Origin: Prevotella sp.
Lineage (GTDB): Bacteria > Bacteroidota > Bacteroidia > Bacteroidales > Bacteroidaceae
Direction of reading: 5' to 3'
Assembly: GCA_017623655.1 (NCBI GenBank)
Contig: JAGAON010000003.1
Span: forward strand, 327,601 to 391,600
DNA length: 64,000 nucleotides
The notes under the pieces were generated by a model that worked only from the letters and a program-made list of their open reading frames with translations, had not been told where the DNA came from and searched no databases. Positions 35,648 to 44,661 of this stretch are shown in pieces. Made by a program: the position numbers and the translations under genes. Within the stretch, counting starts at the first letter, position 1, and each line of letters begins with the position of its first letter.

Positions 35648-36904
35648 TTATTGTTTTCTGATTGTTACCTCTTCCCGGTAGTCTCTCGTCATAAGCTCAA
35701 AGGAAAGACGCAGCCATACCAGCGTGACCGGCAACGCTTTCAGGGCGTAAGGCTGTATCCAGTCGCGCCTTATGAACGCCGGAAACAGGTCACTTGGTGA
35801 CATTGACGATATGATGAACACCGCAATGAGCAGCGCCGTGTCCCATTTTCCGCGTTGCCAAGGCACGCAGCAGTACCAGATGCAGCACCCTATGAATGGC
35901 GTTATGTAGCCGCTGGACTCGGAACCGGTAGAGAACAGCACCACGAACATCAGCACCATGGCGAGTATGTTCATGCGGAACATCCTGTTTTTCCATTGCG
36001 GAATGCGGAAATAACCGAGTGCGGCGATGACGCATCCGGCACCCATCACCCACAGCATGCTGAATGATTGCACCCACCAGTTGGCCATATTGGGCTTCGC
36101 GCCGTCGTGCATCACTGCCAGAACATGGCCGTGTCCCTCTGTCAGGCCATACCCGATTTTCGTTATCATGCCCATGATGGAGATGTTCTGTGCGGCCGAC
36201 AGTATGTTCTCCTCGTTCTTTCCGCTTAGCGATTGATACCACTCCGCGTACTGTTGGAACTGGTATTCAGGCGAAGAAAACGCCATCGGCAACGCGAACA
36301 GCACCACACTCCAGAGCAATAAGGACAATATGAACCTCGTCTTGTGCCGTGAGAAGAAGAAGAACGCCAGTCCCACAATGCCGTACAGCTTCACAAGCGT
36401 GCCTGTCACGATGAAGAACGTGGCATATTCGTCACGCTCTTTCTCCACGAAACAGTAGGAGAGTATGATTATTGCGGCAATGGCTATGTTGAACTGCTGC
36501 ATGAACAATGCCGTCAGCAGCTCATGCGCGCAGAACCATACGATAAAGACTTTCAGCCGCGGCAGCCCCTTGCACAGCAGGCTTACAGCCCAATACAGGA
36601 ACACTGCGAGGCACACGTCCCACAATAAAAGACCCAGCCATTCGGGCAACACGGCGAACGGGGCGATGATTGTGGCGAAGAAAGGGCCGTAATGGTTAGT
36701 GTCCCAGTAGCCGCCATCTACGCTTGGACGGTATAATGACATCCCGTTCCATGTGTTGTAGAACACATAGCGGAATATGTCATAGTTGTTATGATGCCTC
36801 AGTTTGGCCAATGCGCCGACTATGCCGAGCACCGTCCATAATGCGAACAGCACCCTGTCGTCACGCAGCCACGGGCTTTGTATCAGCTGTCTTATTCGTT
36901 TCAT
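35648..36904 (-). CDS. GT87-like (DUF2029) polyprenyl-phosphate-sugar mannosyltransferase-type protein
   Basis: 418 residues from the ATG at 36904, which overlaps the preceding GT2 stop (ATGA). A longer frame reaches 37108 but only re-reads the GT2 gene. It is almost wholly membrane-embedded, with about ten hydrophobic segments. The first periplasmic loop carries NNYDIFRYVFYNTWNGMSLYRP and NHYGPFFATIIAPFAVLP, in the manner of GT-C fold DUF2029 enzymes. These use polyprenyl-phosphate sugars, and the adjacent GT2 can make such a donor. Sugar and acceptor are not determined. Confidence 0.82.
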   Translation of the reverse strand: MKRIRQLIQSPWLRDDRVLFALWTVLGIVGALAKLRHHNNYDIFRYVFYNTWNGMSLYRPSVDGGYWDTNHYGPFFATIIAPFAVLPEWLGLLLWDVCLAVFLYWAVSLLCKGLPRLKVFIVWFCAHELLTALFMQQFNIAIAAIIILSYCFVEKERDEYATFFIVTGTLVKLYGIVGLAFFFFSRHKTRFILSLLLWSVVLFALPMAFSSPEYQFQQYAEWYQSLSGKNEENILSAAQNISIMGMITKIGYGLTEGHGHVLAVMHDGAKPNMANWWVQSFSMLWVMGAGCVIAALGYFRIPQWKNRMFRMNILAMVLMFVVLFSTGSESSGYITPFIGCCIWYCCVPWQRGKWDTALLIAVFIISSMSPSDLFPAFIRRDWIQPYALKALPVTLVWLRLSFELMTRDYREEVTIRKQ

Positions 36905-37857
36905 ACGTTGTCTTTTATCAGTTTCTGCGCAATGGTATATAGCGGTCTCCGCTTGACCTCCATGTATATCTTGCCTATGTATATGCCGACAATACCTATC
37001 GCAATGGTCACTACCGAGCCGATGAACCACAGCGACATCATCAGCGATGCCCATCCGGCCGTGTAGTGCTGCATACATATAGAGGCAATCACATACACGA
37101 ACATACACAAGGCGATGAACATCATCGCCAGTCCGGCGGTTATTATCAGTTCTATTGGGCGTGTGGAGAAGCTGGTTATGCCGTCGCAGGCAAGCCGTAT
37201 CATCTTCCGCAACGTGTACTTTGACTCCCCCGCCAGCCGCGGTTGTATCACGTCATCCACCGTACTCGTCTTATATCCGAGGCTTGTTATAAGCCCTCTC
37301 AGGTACAGGTTGCGCTCAGGATAGAGGGCAAGCGTGTCCAATACCCGTCGTGACAACAGCCGGAAGTCGGCGTGGTTATATACGGTCTTCACGCCCATGG
37401 CCTTCAATGCCTTGTAGTACAGCTCCGCGGAATACCTCTTTCTCCTTGAGTCCGCATCGCGGCTTACCTTCACTCCGAAAATAATGTCTGCCCCCTCACC
37501 TGAATGTTTGTCGATCATTTCCTCTATCGCATTGACGTCATCTTGCAGGTCACAGTCCATTGTTATCACGGCGTCGGCCATCGTTCTCGCCGTCATCATT
37601 CCCGCCATGAGCGCGTTCTGGTGTCCGACGTTCTGTGCAAGGCTTATGCCGTAGAACATATTTCCCTGTTCATACAGCCTCGTTATGATGTCCCATGTCG
37701 CGTCCTGTGAACCGTCGTTTACGTATAACACGAAACTGTCATCCGCGATTTTGCCCTTCGCTATGAGGCTTTTCATCACTTCCGCTATTTTTCCGGCGGC
37801 CTGTTCCAGCACCGCTTCTTCGTTATAGCATGGTGAAACTATGGCAAGTCTAATCAT
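36901..37857 (-). CDS. GtrB/DPM1-like family 2 glycosyltransferase
   Basis: 318 residues. The N-terminal GT-A domain (IVSPCYNEEAVLEQA; YVNDGSQDATWDI; TMDCDLQDD with the metal Asp-x-Asp; NHADFRLLSRR) is followed by two C-terminal membrane helices (about 232-262 and 269-295). This is the layout of enzymes that charge polyprenyl phosphate with a hexose or deoxyaminosugar (GtrB, ArnC, DPM1). It overlaps lpxB by eight bases and the GT87-like gene by four. The natural reading is that it makes the lipid-linked sugar used by the GT87-like protein. Confidence 0.9.
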   Translation of the reverse strand: MIRLAIVSPCYNEEAVLEQAAGKIAEVMKSLIAKGKIADDSFVLYVNDGSQDATWDIITRLYEQGNMFYGISLAQNVGHQNALMAGMMTARTMADAVITMDCDLQDDVNAIEEMIDKHSGEGADIIFGVKVSRDADSRRKRYSAELYYKALKAMGVKTVYNHADFRLLSRRVLDTLALYPERNLYLRGLITSLGYKTSTVDDVIQPRLAGESKYTLRKMIRLACDGITSFSTRPIELIITAGLAMMFIALCMFVYVIASICMQHYTAGWASLMMSLWFIGSVVTIAIGIVGIYIGKIYMEVKRRPLYTIAQKLIKDNV

Positions 37858-39052
37858 CTTGGTTACTTTTTGTTATTTCGTTGTCTGTCTTTTGGGCGAG
37901 TCCCACCATCGTCCTTGCCGCATTGTCCGGCGCGCATTCCGTGCCAAGGCGGCGGTGAACCTCCCCGTAGTCGTTCTCCATCTGCCGTCGTGCGGCAGTG
38001 CCGGGAAGTATCGCCAGCAGGCTTTCCCTTATGTTCCTGACGCTGAAACGGTCGGCGAAGAGTTCCCTTACCACCTCCTTGTCGGCTATCAGGTTGACGA
38101 GTGAGATGTAATTCACTTTCAGTATGTGGTCGAATCCCCATCGTGCCAGCCTTGGCGTTGACATACGGTAGCACACAACCTGCGGCACATTGAACATCGC
38201 CGTCTCCAGTGTCGCCGTGCCGCTGGTCACGAGTGCGGCGGTGGAGTGGGCGAGAAGCGGATAGGTCTCGCCATATACTATGCGGCATCCGCCCGCATTC
38301 ACGAACCGGTCGTAATACTCCCGCTCTATTCCCGGCGCGCCGGCAATGACCGTCTGGTATCCGTCCAGCTTGCGTTCTCCCTCTATGCTCTCCATCATTG
38401 CGGGCAGGTTGAGGCTTATCTCCTGCCTTCTGCTGCCTGCCAGCAACGCTATTACGGGGCGGTCGGGGTCAAGGCCGCAGCGCAGGCAGAAGTCCCTGAA
38501 CGTCTCCTTGTATTCGCTTCTGAACCGCCTCACCTCGTCAGCCGTAGGGTTTCCCACGTAATGGATGGGGTAATGGTGCTTCTTCTCAAAGAAATCCTTT
38601 TCAAACGGCAGTATGGAGAACAGCTCATCCACGTCACGCTTTATGTTCCTTATGCGGTACTCCTTCCACGCCCACAGCTTGGGGGCGATGTAGTAAAACA
38701 CCTTCGGCCTGTCCGTCACTGGGTGTTTGCGCAGGAATTTGGCTATGGACAGGTTGAAGCCGGCGTAGTCAACGAGTATCACCACGTCCGGTTTCCACTC
38801 CGTGATGTCCCGCTTGCACATCTTCATGTTGCGCAGTATGGTCGGCAGGTGCAGCAGTACGGGAATGAAGCCCATGTATGCCAGTTCGCGGTAATGCCTC
38901 ACCCTCACGCCGCGCTCACCCGCCGCCTCTGTCATGCAGTCGCCGCCGAAGAAGCGGAACGTCGCTTCCTTGTCAACGTCCGCCAGCGATTTCATCAGGT
39001 GTGAGGCGTGAAGGTCGCCCGACGCCTCTCCGGCTATAAGGTAATATCTCAT
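37850..39052 (-). CDS. lpxB: lipid-A-disaccharide synthase LpxB
   Basis: Joins lipid X and UDP-2,3-diacylglucosamine to the lipid A disaccharide at the inner membrane. 400 residues, near the usual length. Opens MRYYLIAGEASGDLHASHLMK, then FGGDCM, AYMGFIPVLLHLP, VVILVDYAGFNLSIAKFLRK, YYIAPKLWAWKEYRI, HYVGNPTADE and LLAGSRRQEISLNLP, all diagnostic. surE lies upstream on the same strand, a pairing common in Bacteroidetes, but here 454 bases of repeats separate them. The downstream GT2 overlaps it. Confidence 0.96.
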   Translation of the reverse strand: MRYYLIAGEASGDLHASHLMKSLADVDKEATFRFFGGDCMTEAAGERGVRVRHYRELAYMGFIPVLLHLPTILRNMKMCKRDITEWKPDVVILVDYAGFNLSIAKFLRKHPVTDRPKVFYYIAPKLWAWKEYRIRNIKRDVDELFSILPFEKDFFEKKHHYPIHYVGNPTADEVRRFRSEYKETFRDFCLRCGLDPDRPVIALLAGSRRQEISLNLPAMMESIEGERKLDGYQTVIAGAPGIEREYYDRFVNAGGCRIVYGETYPLLAHSTAALVTSGTATLETAMFNVPQVVCYRMSTPRLARWGFDHILKVNYISLVNLIADKEVVRELFADRFSVRNIRESLLAILPGTAARRQMENDYGEVHRRLGTECAPDNAARTMVGLAQKTDNEITKSNQDD

Positions 39053-39115
39053 TGTTCCTTTTTAATTAACGGTTAAGAGTTGGGAATTAACAATCAAGTC
39101 TTGAATTGCACCACG

Positions 39116-39191
39116 TTGTAGGGACGCACCTTGGTGCGTCCGAACTGGCGCATTTCCCGTGTTGGCGGACGCACCAAGGTGCGTCCCTACA
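39116..39191. repeat. repeat A, composite inverted element
   Basis: TTGTAGGGACGCACC...GGTGCGTCC, the spacer GAACTGGCGCATTTCCCGTG, then GGACGCACC...CCCTACA. Confidence 0.87.
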
Positions 39192-39238
39192 TGGCGGTTT
39201 GTTATTGTCTTGTCGGGTGTCGGGTTGCTGCCGCCGTT

Positions 39239-39321
39239 GCAATCAGCACCTCTTTACACTGTAATCAGCACCCTTTTGCATTGTAATCAGGTGCTGATTG
39301 CATGGTAAACGGCACCCTTTT
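39239..39321. repeat. repeat C cluster
   Basis: Four GCAATCAGCACC/GGTGCTGATTGC half-sites, one degraded (GTAAACGGCACCC). Confidence 0.78.
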
Positions 39322-39356
39322 ACTGCGGCTTTTGTAATCGCTTGAATAACAATGTT

Positions 39357-39433
39357 TTGTAGGAACGCGCCTTGGTGCGTCCTAACCGCCGCATTTCCCG
39401 TGTTGGCGGACGCACCAAGGTGCATCCCTACAA
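39357..39433. repeat. repeat A, composite, partly degraded
   Basis: TTGTAGGAACGCGCC at the left and GGTGCATCCCTACAA at the right: both arms carry point changes. The spacer is nearly the same as in the copy at 39116. Confidence 0.83.
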
Positions 39434-39506
39434 GGGCGGTTTATGATTGCCGTGGCGGGAGGAGGGTGGCATTTGTGCGGATTCCGGAATTATAAATTAT
39501 ACATTA

Positions 39507-40262
39507 TCAATTATAAATTCCAAAAGAAAAGTCCGCCGTCATGTCCGCCGTCAGCGGTGTTATGGCACAATATCCGTGTGCTATCGCCCAAGCGTCGGTG
39601 TCCTCCGCCTCCGGTTCATCGTTCTGATAATACCCCGTCATCCAGTAGTACGGCTTGCGCGTTGCCGGATGTTTGCGTTCATCCACCTCGTTACGCCAGT
39701 GCCCGAAAGCCATCCGGCAGTTGCGCACCTCGCCGTTCCACTCCCTCGGGACGTTGATGTTGAGGCACACATAGTGCGGCAGCCCCTCGGCAAGAACCTT
39801 TTTTACCACCTGCGTCACCAGCGGGCGCATAGGCTCGAAGTCCGCATCGTCGTCATAGTCGCAGAGGGAGAACGCCACGGACGGTATTCCTTTCAGTGCC
39901 CCCTCCACCACAATGCCCACCGTTCCGCTGTAATGCGCGTTGGTACTTGCGTTGTCTCCGTGGTTGATGCCGCCTATCAGTATGTCCGCCTTGCGCGGGC
40001 ATATCTTCGCGTAGGCCATCTTCACGCAATCCACCGGCGTGCCGGAGCAGCTCCATACGTCGATGGACGTGCCCTCGTAGTCCTCGTGCCGTCTGTGTTT
40101 CAGGGTCAGGGTGGTGGTGCTGAACGCCCTCGAGTAGCCCGAACGCGCGCTTTCCGGGGCGCAGACTATTATGTCTCCCGTGCCTTTCAGCATCTGTATC
40201 AGTTGGTTCAGCCCCTTTGCGTGGTAGCCGTCATCGTTTGCTATAAGTATCAGTGGTTTCAT
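39507..40262 (-). CDS. surE: 5'/3'-nucleotidase SurE
   Basis: Metal-dependent phosphatase acting on nucleoside monophosphates. 251 residues from the ATG at 40262 (MKPLILIANDDGYHAKG); the frame extends eight codons further, into the promoter. Signature positions: NDDG metal site (about 9-12), PESARSGYSRAFS with the metal Ser, SGTPVDCVKMA, and GGINHGDNASTNAHYSGTV with the metal Asn. Everything looks intact. It is divergent from the RluA-type gene, with about 160 bases between the two starts. Confidence 0.95.
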   Translation of the reverse strand: MKPLILIANDDGYHAKGLNQLIQMLKGTGDIIVCAPESARSGYSRAFSTTTLTLKHRRHEDYEGTSIDVWSCSGTPVDCVKMAYAKICPRKADILIGGINHGDNASTNAHYSGTVGIVVEGALKGIPSVAFSLCDYDDDADFEPMRPLVTQVVKKVLAEGLPHYVCLNINVPREWNGEVRNCRMAFGHWRNEVDERKHPATRKPYYWMTGYYQNDEPEAEDTDAWAIAHGYCAITPLTADMTADFSFGIYN

Positions 40263-40283
40263 TTCGCCTTGTATTTTATTGTG

Positions 40284-40311
40284 CAAATTTACAAAGAATT
40301 AATGATACAAA
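40284..40311 (-). promoter_or_regulatory. promoter of surE
   Basis: Minus-strand TAAATTTG (40284-40291) is a good -7 box. The nearest TTTG (40308-40311) is 16 bases upstream, shorter than usual, so the -33 is uncertain. Confidence 0.5.
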
Positions 40312-40330
40312 AGAGAAAACGCATGAAAAG

Positions 40331-40362
40331 TTTGTCCTTTACCGATAATATTCCTACCTTTG
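40331..40362 (+). promoter_or_regulatory. promoter of the RluA-type gene
   Basis: TTTG at 40331-40334, 20 bases, TACCTTTG at 40355-40362. It rules out the in-frame TTG at 40360 as a start. Confidence 0.83.
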
Positions 40363-40419
40363 CAGGGCGTAAGCAAGACTAAAAACCACGGCAAAACGGA
40401 AAACACGGAGTACATAAAC

Positions 40420-42015
40420 GTGGCCAAAGACCTTGTCATGGCCGACATCGCCTCACGCCCGGAGTGGCATGAGGAGGTGTCGCGCGGCAAGATGTTCGGC
40501 GTTCTTCTCGTCGCTTCCGCCGGCGATGCTTCCCCGGCCGGCCTCCCCCTGCTGCATGACGTGGGCGGTGTCAAGGCACTGTTCGCCTATTCCGGCCAGA
40601 TACTCGGGCGCAGCGACTGGGACGGTTACGTGCCGGCCATCTTCGATTACCTTCAAGAAGACGGCTATTTCAAGCGTCATGAGGCGCGGATAACGGAGCT
40701 GAACCGCAAGGTGGACGAGGCGGAACAGTCTCCCGCCATGGCCGATGCCCGCCGCATCCTGGCCGAGGTGAAGGCGCGGACGGAGCGTGACGTGGCCGCA
40801 TACCGCGCTTTCGTGCAGTCGCAAAAGGCAACCCGCACCGTGGAGGAGGCGCAATATCAGAATGCGGAGCTTAGGCGCATCAGGCGTCAGGCGGCCGCCG
40901 ATGTGGCGGAAGCGCAGGCTGCGGTAGATGCGGTGGAGCGTGACGTCGCCGGTATGAAGGCCGAGCGTCGCCGCCGTTCTGACGCCCTGCAACGCTGGCT
41001 TTTCACCCGGCACCGCCTCGTGTCGCCCGAAGGCGAGACACGTTCCATGCTCAAGGTGTTCACCGACTACGCCCTCCGCACCGGCAGCCGGCAGACGCTT
41101 CCGCCCTCAGGCACTGGCGAATGCTGTGCGCCACGCCTGCTTAACTATGCCAACGCCCACCGCCTTACGCCGCTGATGCTTGCGGAATTTTGGTATGGGG
41201 CATCGCCAAAGGGTGAGATACGGCACCACGGACAGTTCTATGAGCCGTGCCAATCCAAGTGCGTCCCTATACTCGGAGCACTCGCTGAACCGTCTCTGGC
41301 GGTGCTGACAGGTCGTGGCGTGCAGCCGTTGGCCACCCCGCAAACGGCGGAAACGGACGTGGCCGTAATCTATGAAGACGCTTGGCTGGTCGCCATCTCC
41401 AAGCCGTCGGGACTTCTTTCCGTGCCGGGCAGGGACGGAAAGCCCGACGCCGAGAACGCATTGAAGGCCCTGCGCCCCGGTTGCGGCTTCCTGAAAATGG
41501 TGCACAGGCTGGACATGGACACCTCGGGGGTGCTGCTTGCGGCAAAGGATGCGGCCACGCATACGGCCATGCAGGCACTCTTTTCCCGCCATGAGGCGGT
41601 GCGTAAGGAGTATGTAGCCATCGTTGTGGGGGCGGAAAGACGCAGTGACATCCCTCCGGTCATACGCCTGCCGTTGTCGCCAGACTACCTCAACCGCCCG
41701 CGGCAGCGTGTGGATTACGCCCGTGGCAAGACAGCCGAGACACGTTATGAGTTCACCTCGTCGCCGCTGTCACGTATGCCCCGCCACGGGACAACGCCGT
41801 TGCGCGAGGTGCGTCTCGTGCCGCTCACCGGCCGGACACACCAGCTTCGCGTGCACTGTGCGCACCCCGACGGCCTTGGTATGCCCATACTCGGTGACCC
41901 GCTTTACGGGAATGTCCCTGCGGAACGTATGTATCTCCACGCCCGGCTGCTGGAATTCATCCATCCCGTCACAGGAAAAACGGTGCGGATAGAGTGCCCG
42001 GCGGAGTGGACATGA
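40420..42015 (+). CDS. RluA-family pseudouridine synthase with long N-terminal extension
   Basis: Isomerises specific uridines in RNA. About 531 residues if started at the GTG at 40420; the ATG at 40438 is almost as good. The C-terminal RluA domain (from about residue 310) has the catalytic Asp in [10 protein letters not shown] (about 361-370), [12 protein letters not shown] and [16 protein letters not shown]. The first 300 residues are a family extension in Bacteroidetes: GKMFGVLLV, an Ala/Arg-rich coiled coil (about 85-190), and a Cys-bearing block [17 protein letters not shown]...QSKCVP. Target RNA unknown. The next gene starts 28 bases later but is unrelated. Confidence 0.88.
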   Translation: MAKDLVMADIASRPEWHEEVSRGKMFGVLLVASAGDASPAGLPLLHDVGGVKALFAYSGQILGRSDWDGYVPAIFDYLQEDGYFKRHEARITELNRKVDEAEQSPAMADARRILAEVKARTERDVAAYRAFVQSQKATRTVEEAQYQNAELRRIRRQAAADVAEAQAAVDAVERDVAGMKAERRRRSDALQRWLFTRHRLVSPEGETRSMLKVFTDYALRTGSRQTLPPSGTGECCAPRLLNYANAHRLTPLMLAEFWYGASPKGEIRHHGQFYEPCQSKCVPILGALAEPSLAVLTGRGVQPLATPQTAETDVAVIYEDAWLVAISKPSGLLSVPGRDGKPDAENALKALRPGCGFLKMVHRLDMDTSGVLLAAKDAATHTAMQALFSRHEAVRKEYVAIVVGAERRSDIPPVIRLPLSPDYLNRPRQRVDYARGKTAETRYEFTSSPLSRMPRHGTTPLREVRLVPLTGRTHQLRVHCAHPDGLGMPILGDPLYGNVPAERMYLHARLLEFIHPVTGKTVRIECPAEWT

Positions 42016-42043
42016 TAATAATAAGCAAATCTATATACACCAA

Positions 42044-44353
42044 ATGAAACTACTGACTACCGTTCTTTCCATCCTCATTGCCGTCCCGGCGTTCTCGCAA
42101 CCGGGCAATCCCATCATCACGGACGCGTATTCCGCCGACCCGTCCGCCCGTGTGTTCGGCGACACTCTGTGGGTGTTTCCAAGCCATGACAAGGACGATG
42201 CCGCCTCTTTCTCCATGGAGGATTACCACGCTTACAGCACTACCGATATGGTGAACTGGCGTGACCACGGCGTGATATTCAATCCCATACGCCAGACTTT
42301 GTGGGCGAAGAGTGCGGCGTGGGCTCCCGACTGCATCTTCCGCAACGGCAAATACTACCTGTATTACCCTACCGACAAACGGCATATAGGCGTTGCCGTG
42401 GGCGACACCCCATACGGGCCTTTCCGTGATCCGCTCGGTCATCCGCTCATCTCGATAGACACTCCGGGCGTGGTATGCGACAGGGACTTCATCGACCCGG
42501 CCGTATTCATCGACGACGACGGGCAGGCTTATCTCTTCATGGGGCAGAACACCGTCTGCTGTATCAAACTGAACGACGATATGGTGTCATACGATGGCAA
42601 GGTGCATATCATCGAGGGCGTAAGGGATTTCTTTGAGGCCGTATGGGTACACAAGCGCAACGGCATTTATTATATGTCCTATTCCGACGGCCCTTTCCGC
42701 GGGCATGAGCCGCGGATAGCCTATTGTACCGCCACGTCTCCGTTGGGGCCTTACACCTATCAGGGCGTGATACTCGACCCGGTGAACAGTGGTACGAACC
42801 ATCATTCCATCGTAAACTACAAGGGGCAGGACTATCTTTTCTATCATACGGCGGACATCTCGCGCAGCCTTGCGCCCGGTTACCACTGCGGCGTGCGGCG
42901 TTCCGTGTGCGTGGATTCACTGTTTTACAACGCCGACGGCACCATACGCAAGGTGCGCCCCACGCTGAACACGGAGAAACTGCGCCTTGACGGCATCGGC
43001 GACCGTCGCAAGGCGTCTCTCATTGCCGGCAGCGTCAGAGAACCGTCCATAGCGAAGAGCGTGTTCACCCTTACTGCGGGACAGTGGGACAGACGGCACC
43101 TGCAAGCCGTTATGGACAGCGTTGCCTCGCAAGGTGGCGGAACCGTGGCGGTGCCGGCGGGCGAATACTATATGGACGGACCGCTGGAAATGAAAAGCGG
43201 GGTGCGCCTGCATTTGAAGGACGGTGCCGTGTTGCGTTTCACTTCCGAGCCGGACGCCTACCTGCCGGCTGTCCTTACGCGCTGGGAGGGCACGGAACTG
43301 TACGGGCGTTCGTCGATGATTCACGCCCACGGACAGCATAACATCGCCGTGACAGGCGAGGGGGCGGCGGTCATAGACTGCGGTGGCGGCACGATGGCAC
43401 GGTGGGGTATGCCCGTCGGTACGGTGGATTTTGAGGAGAATATACACGGCACTCACGGGGAAACGCCGGAGAAAGCCGATGTGGACCGTCTCCGGCAGAT
43501 GGGCGATGACCTTACGCCGGTCAGTGAAAGGGTGTTCGGCAAGGGTACTCGTCTGCGTCCCTGCGGCATGGAGTTTAATGCTTGCAGCCGGGTATTGGTG
43601 GAAGGCGTGACGCTGAAAAACAGCCCGTTCTGGTGCATACACCCGCTGTACTGTGAGGATGTGACGGTGAGGCGTGTGACCATAGACTCACATTTTCCTA
43701 ACAATGACGGCTGCGACCCGGAGTCAAGCCGCCGTGTGCTCATAGAGGACTGCACATTCCGCACGGGTGACGACGCGGTGGCCATAAAGGCAGGACGTGA
43801 CGCCGACGGCCGGCGTGTGGCCCGCCCGTCGGAGGACATAGTGATACGCCGCTGCCGTTTTTACAGCAAGTGCAACGGACTTTGCATCGGTTCGGAGATG
43901 TCAGGCGGCGTAAGGGGCGTGTATATGACCGACATTGAGGTGGGGAACGTGAAGAACGCATTGCTTTTTAAGTCAAACCTTGACCGTGGAGGGTACATAG
44001 AGGACGTTTTCGTGGATTCTATTTCTATCGGCGACGTGGCGGGTGCCGTGCTGCGCTTTGAGACCAATTACTTCGGATACCGTGGCGGTAACTTCCCCGC
44101 CCGCTACTCGGATTTCCGCATCAGCAATGTCTCCGCGCGCTCGTCATCGGCGTATGCCATATATTTTGACGGCAACGCCGCAGAGCCTGTCAGCGACATT
44201 ACCGTCAGCAACTTCTCTGTCGGCAACGCTCCTCATCCGCATTACCTCTACCAAACGCGCCGCTGCACTTTCAATGATTGCACCGTTGGCGGTGTCAAGC
44301 TGCCGTCTGTATTGCCCGAAAGTGCGGAGAGACAGCAGTGTGACGTGTGGTGA
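42044..44353 (+). CDS. secreted GH43-GH28 two-domain glycosidase
   Basis: 769 residues. Signal peptide MKLLTTVLSILIAVPAFS. Residues about 20-325 form a GH43 five-bladed domain (arabinofuranosidase/xylosidase type), with Asp32 in SADPSARVF, Asp151 in DFIDPAVFID and the acid Glu198 in FFEAVWVHKRNGIYYMSYS. From about 340 comes a right-handed beta-helix of GH28 (polygalacturonase type), with GGGTVAVPAGEYY, FPNNDGCDPESS (553-558 as the NxDGxD site) and TGDDAVAIK (Asp576-577). The usual GHG motif reads IGSEMSGG. This suggests action on pectic side chains and backbone, in the periplasm or outside. No SusC/D genes are nearby, so it is not in an obvious utilisation locus. Confidence 0.9.
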   Translation: MKLLTTVLSILIAVPAFSQPGNPIITDAYSADPSARVFGDTLWVFPSHDKDDAASFSMEDYHAYSTTDMVNWRDHGVIFNPIRQTLWAKSAAWAPDCIFRNGKYYLYYPTDKRHIGVAVGDTPYGPFRDPLGHPLISIDTPGVVCDRDFIDPAVFIDDDGQAYLFMGQNTVCCIKLNDDMVSYDGKVHIIEGVRDFFEAVWVHKRNGIYYMSYSDGPFRGHEPRIAYCTATSPLGPYTYQGVILDPVNSGTNHHSIVNYKGQDYLFYHTADISRSLAPGYHCGVRRSVCVDSLFYNADGTIRKVRPTLNTEKLRLDGIGDRRKASLIAGSVREPSIAKSVFTLTAGQWDRRHLQAVMDSVASQGGGTVAVPAGEYYMDGPLEMKSGVRLHLKDGAVLRFTSEPDAYLPAVLTRWEGTELYGRSSMIHAHGQHNIAVTGEGAAVIDCGGGTMARWGMPVGTVDFEENIHGTHGETPEKADVDRLRQMGDDLTPVSERVFGKGTRLRPCGMEFNACSRVLVEGVTLKNSPFWCIHPLYCEDVTVRRVTIDSHFPNNDGCDPESSRRVLIEDCTFRTGDDAVAIKAGRDADGRRVARPSEDIVIRRCRFYSKCNGLCIGSEMSGGVRGVYMTDIEVGNVKNALLFKSNLDRGGYIEDVFVDSISIGDVAGAVLRFETNYFGYRGGNFPARYSDFRISNVSARSSSAYAIYFDGNAAEPVSDITVSNFSVGNAPHPHYLYQTRRCTFNDCTVGGVKLPSVLPESAERQQCDVW

Positions 44354-44629
44354 CGAAAAGTATAAGGTGTGTCAGAATGAAGTAAACAGGAGTTAATGCT
44401 CCGCTTAGGAGTTACAGGGAGTTAGCGGACAAATGATTTTCAACTTGACATTCAGGCTATTGTCCGTTAACTTCATGCGGCACAAGCCGCATAACTTCCG
44501 TTAACTCCAGCTGACTTCCACATTTTGACACACCTTATACTGCCGCGCATTGTAGAGACGATGAACCTCATCGCCCCGATAAAGTGCTATCATCGATTTT
44601 TCCAAAATTAAATTAAAAAGCGGGAAAAA
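44354..44629. other. gap with MITE-like inverted element
   Basis: Holds the 183-bp element at 44359-44541, then a degenerate B remnant (about 44551-44575, TTGTAGAGACGATGAACCTC) and an AT-rich run up to the polysaccharide promoter. No gene. Confidence 0.7.
44359..44541. mobile_element. 183-bp MITE-like element with 21-bp terminal inverted repeats
   Basis: Ends AGTATAAGGTGTGTCAGAATG and its complement agree at 20 of 21 positions. The interior has further inverted pairs (GGAGTTAGCGGACAA with TTGTCCGTTAACT; TGCGGCACAAGCCGCA). It lies six bases after the GH43-GH28 stop and may serve as its terminator. No coding capacity; a target duplication is not evident. Confidence 0.6.
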
Positions 44630-44661
44630 TTTGGTGGTTATAAGATTTTTGCGTACATTTG
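44630..44661 (+). promoter_or_regulatory. promoter of the surface polysaccharide operon
   Basis: TTTG at 44630-44633, 20 bases, TACATTTG at 44654-44661. It is followed by a roughly 280-base leader and repeated, with its surroundings, at 53021-53052. Confidence 0.85.

Larger units (their letters stand above)
39053..39506. other. repeat island between surE and lpxB
   Basis: Filled by A element (39116-39191), C cluster (39239-39321) and A element (39357-39433), with about 70 bases of AT-rich sequence beside surE. No gene and no clear promoter for lpxB is visible. Confidence 0.8.

Noticed and set aside
35648-37108. 486-residue version of the GT87-like protein
   Set aside because: The extra N-terminus only re-reads the overlapping GT2 gene; the ATG at 36904 with ATGA overlap is better.
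39443-40382. Long plus-strand frame opposite surE
   Set aside because: Shadow of surE, which has all family motifs; the other frame has none.
40360-40419. TTG start for the RluA-type gene
   Set aside because: The codon overlaps the -7 box of the promoter, so it would not be in the transcript.
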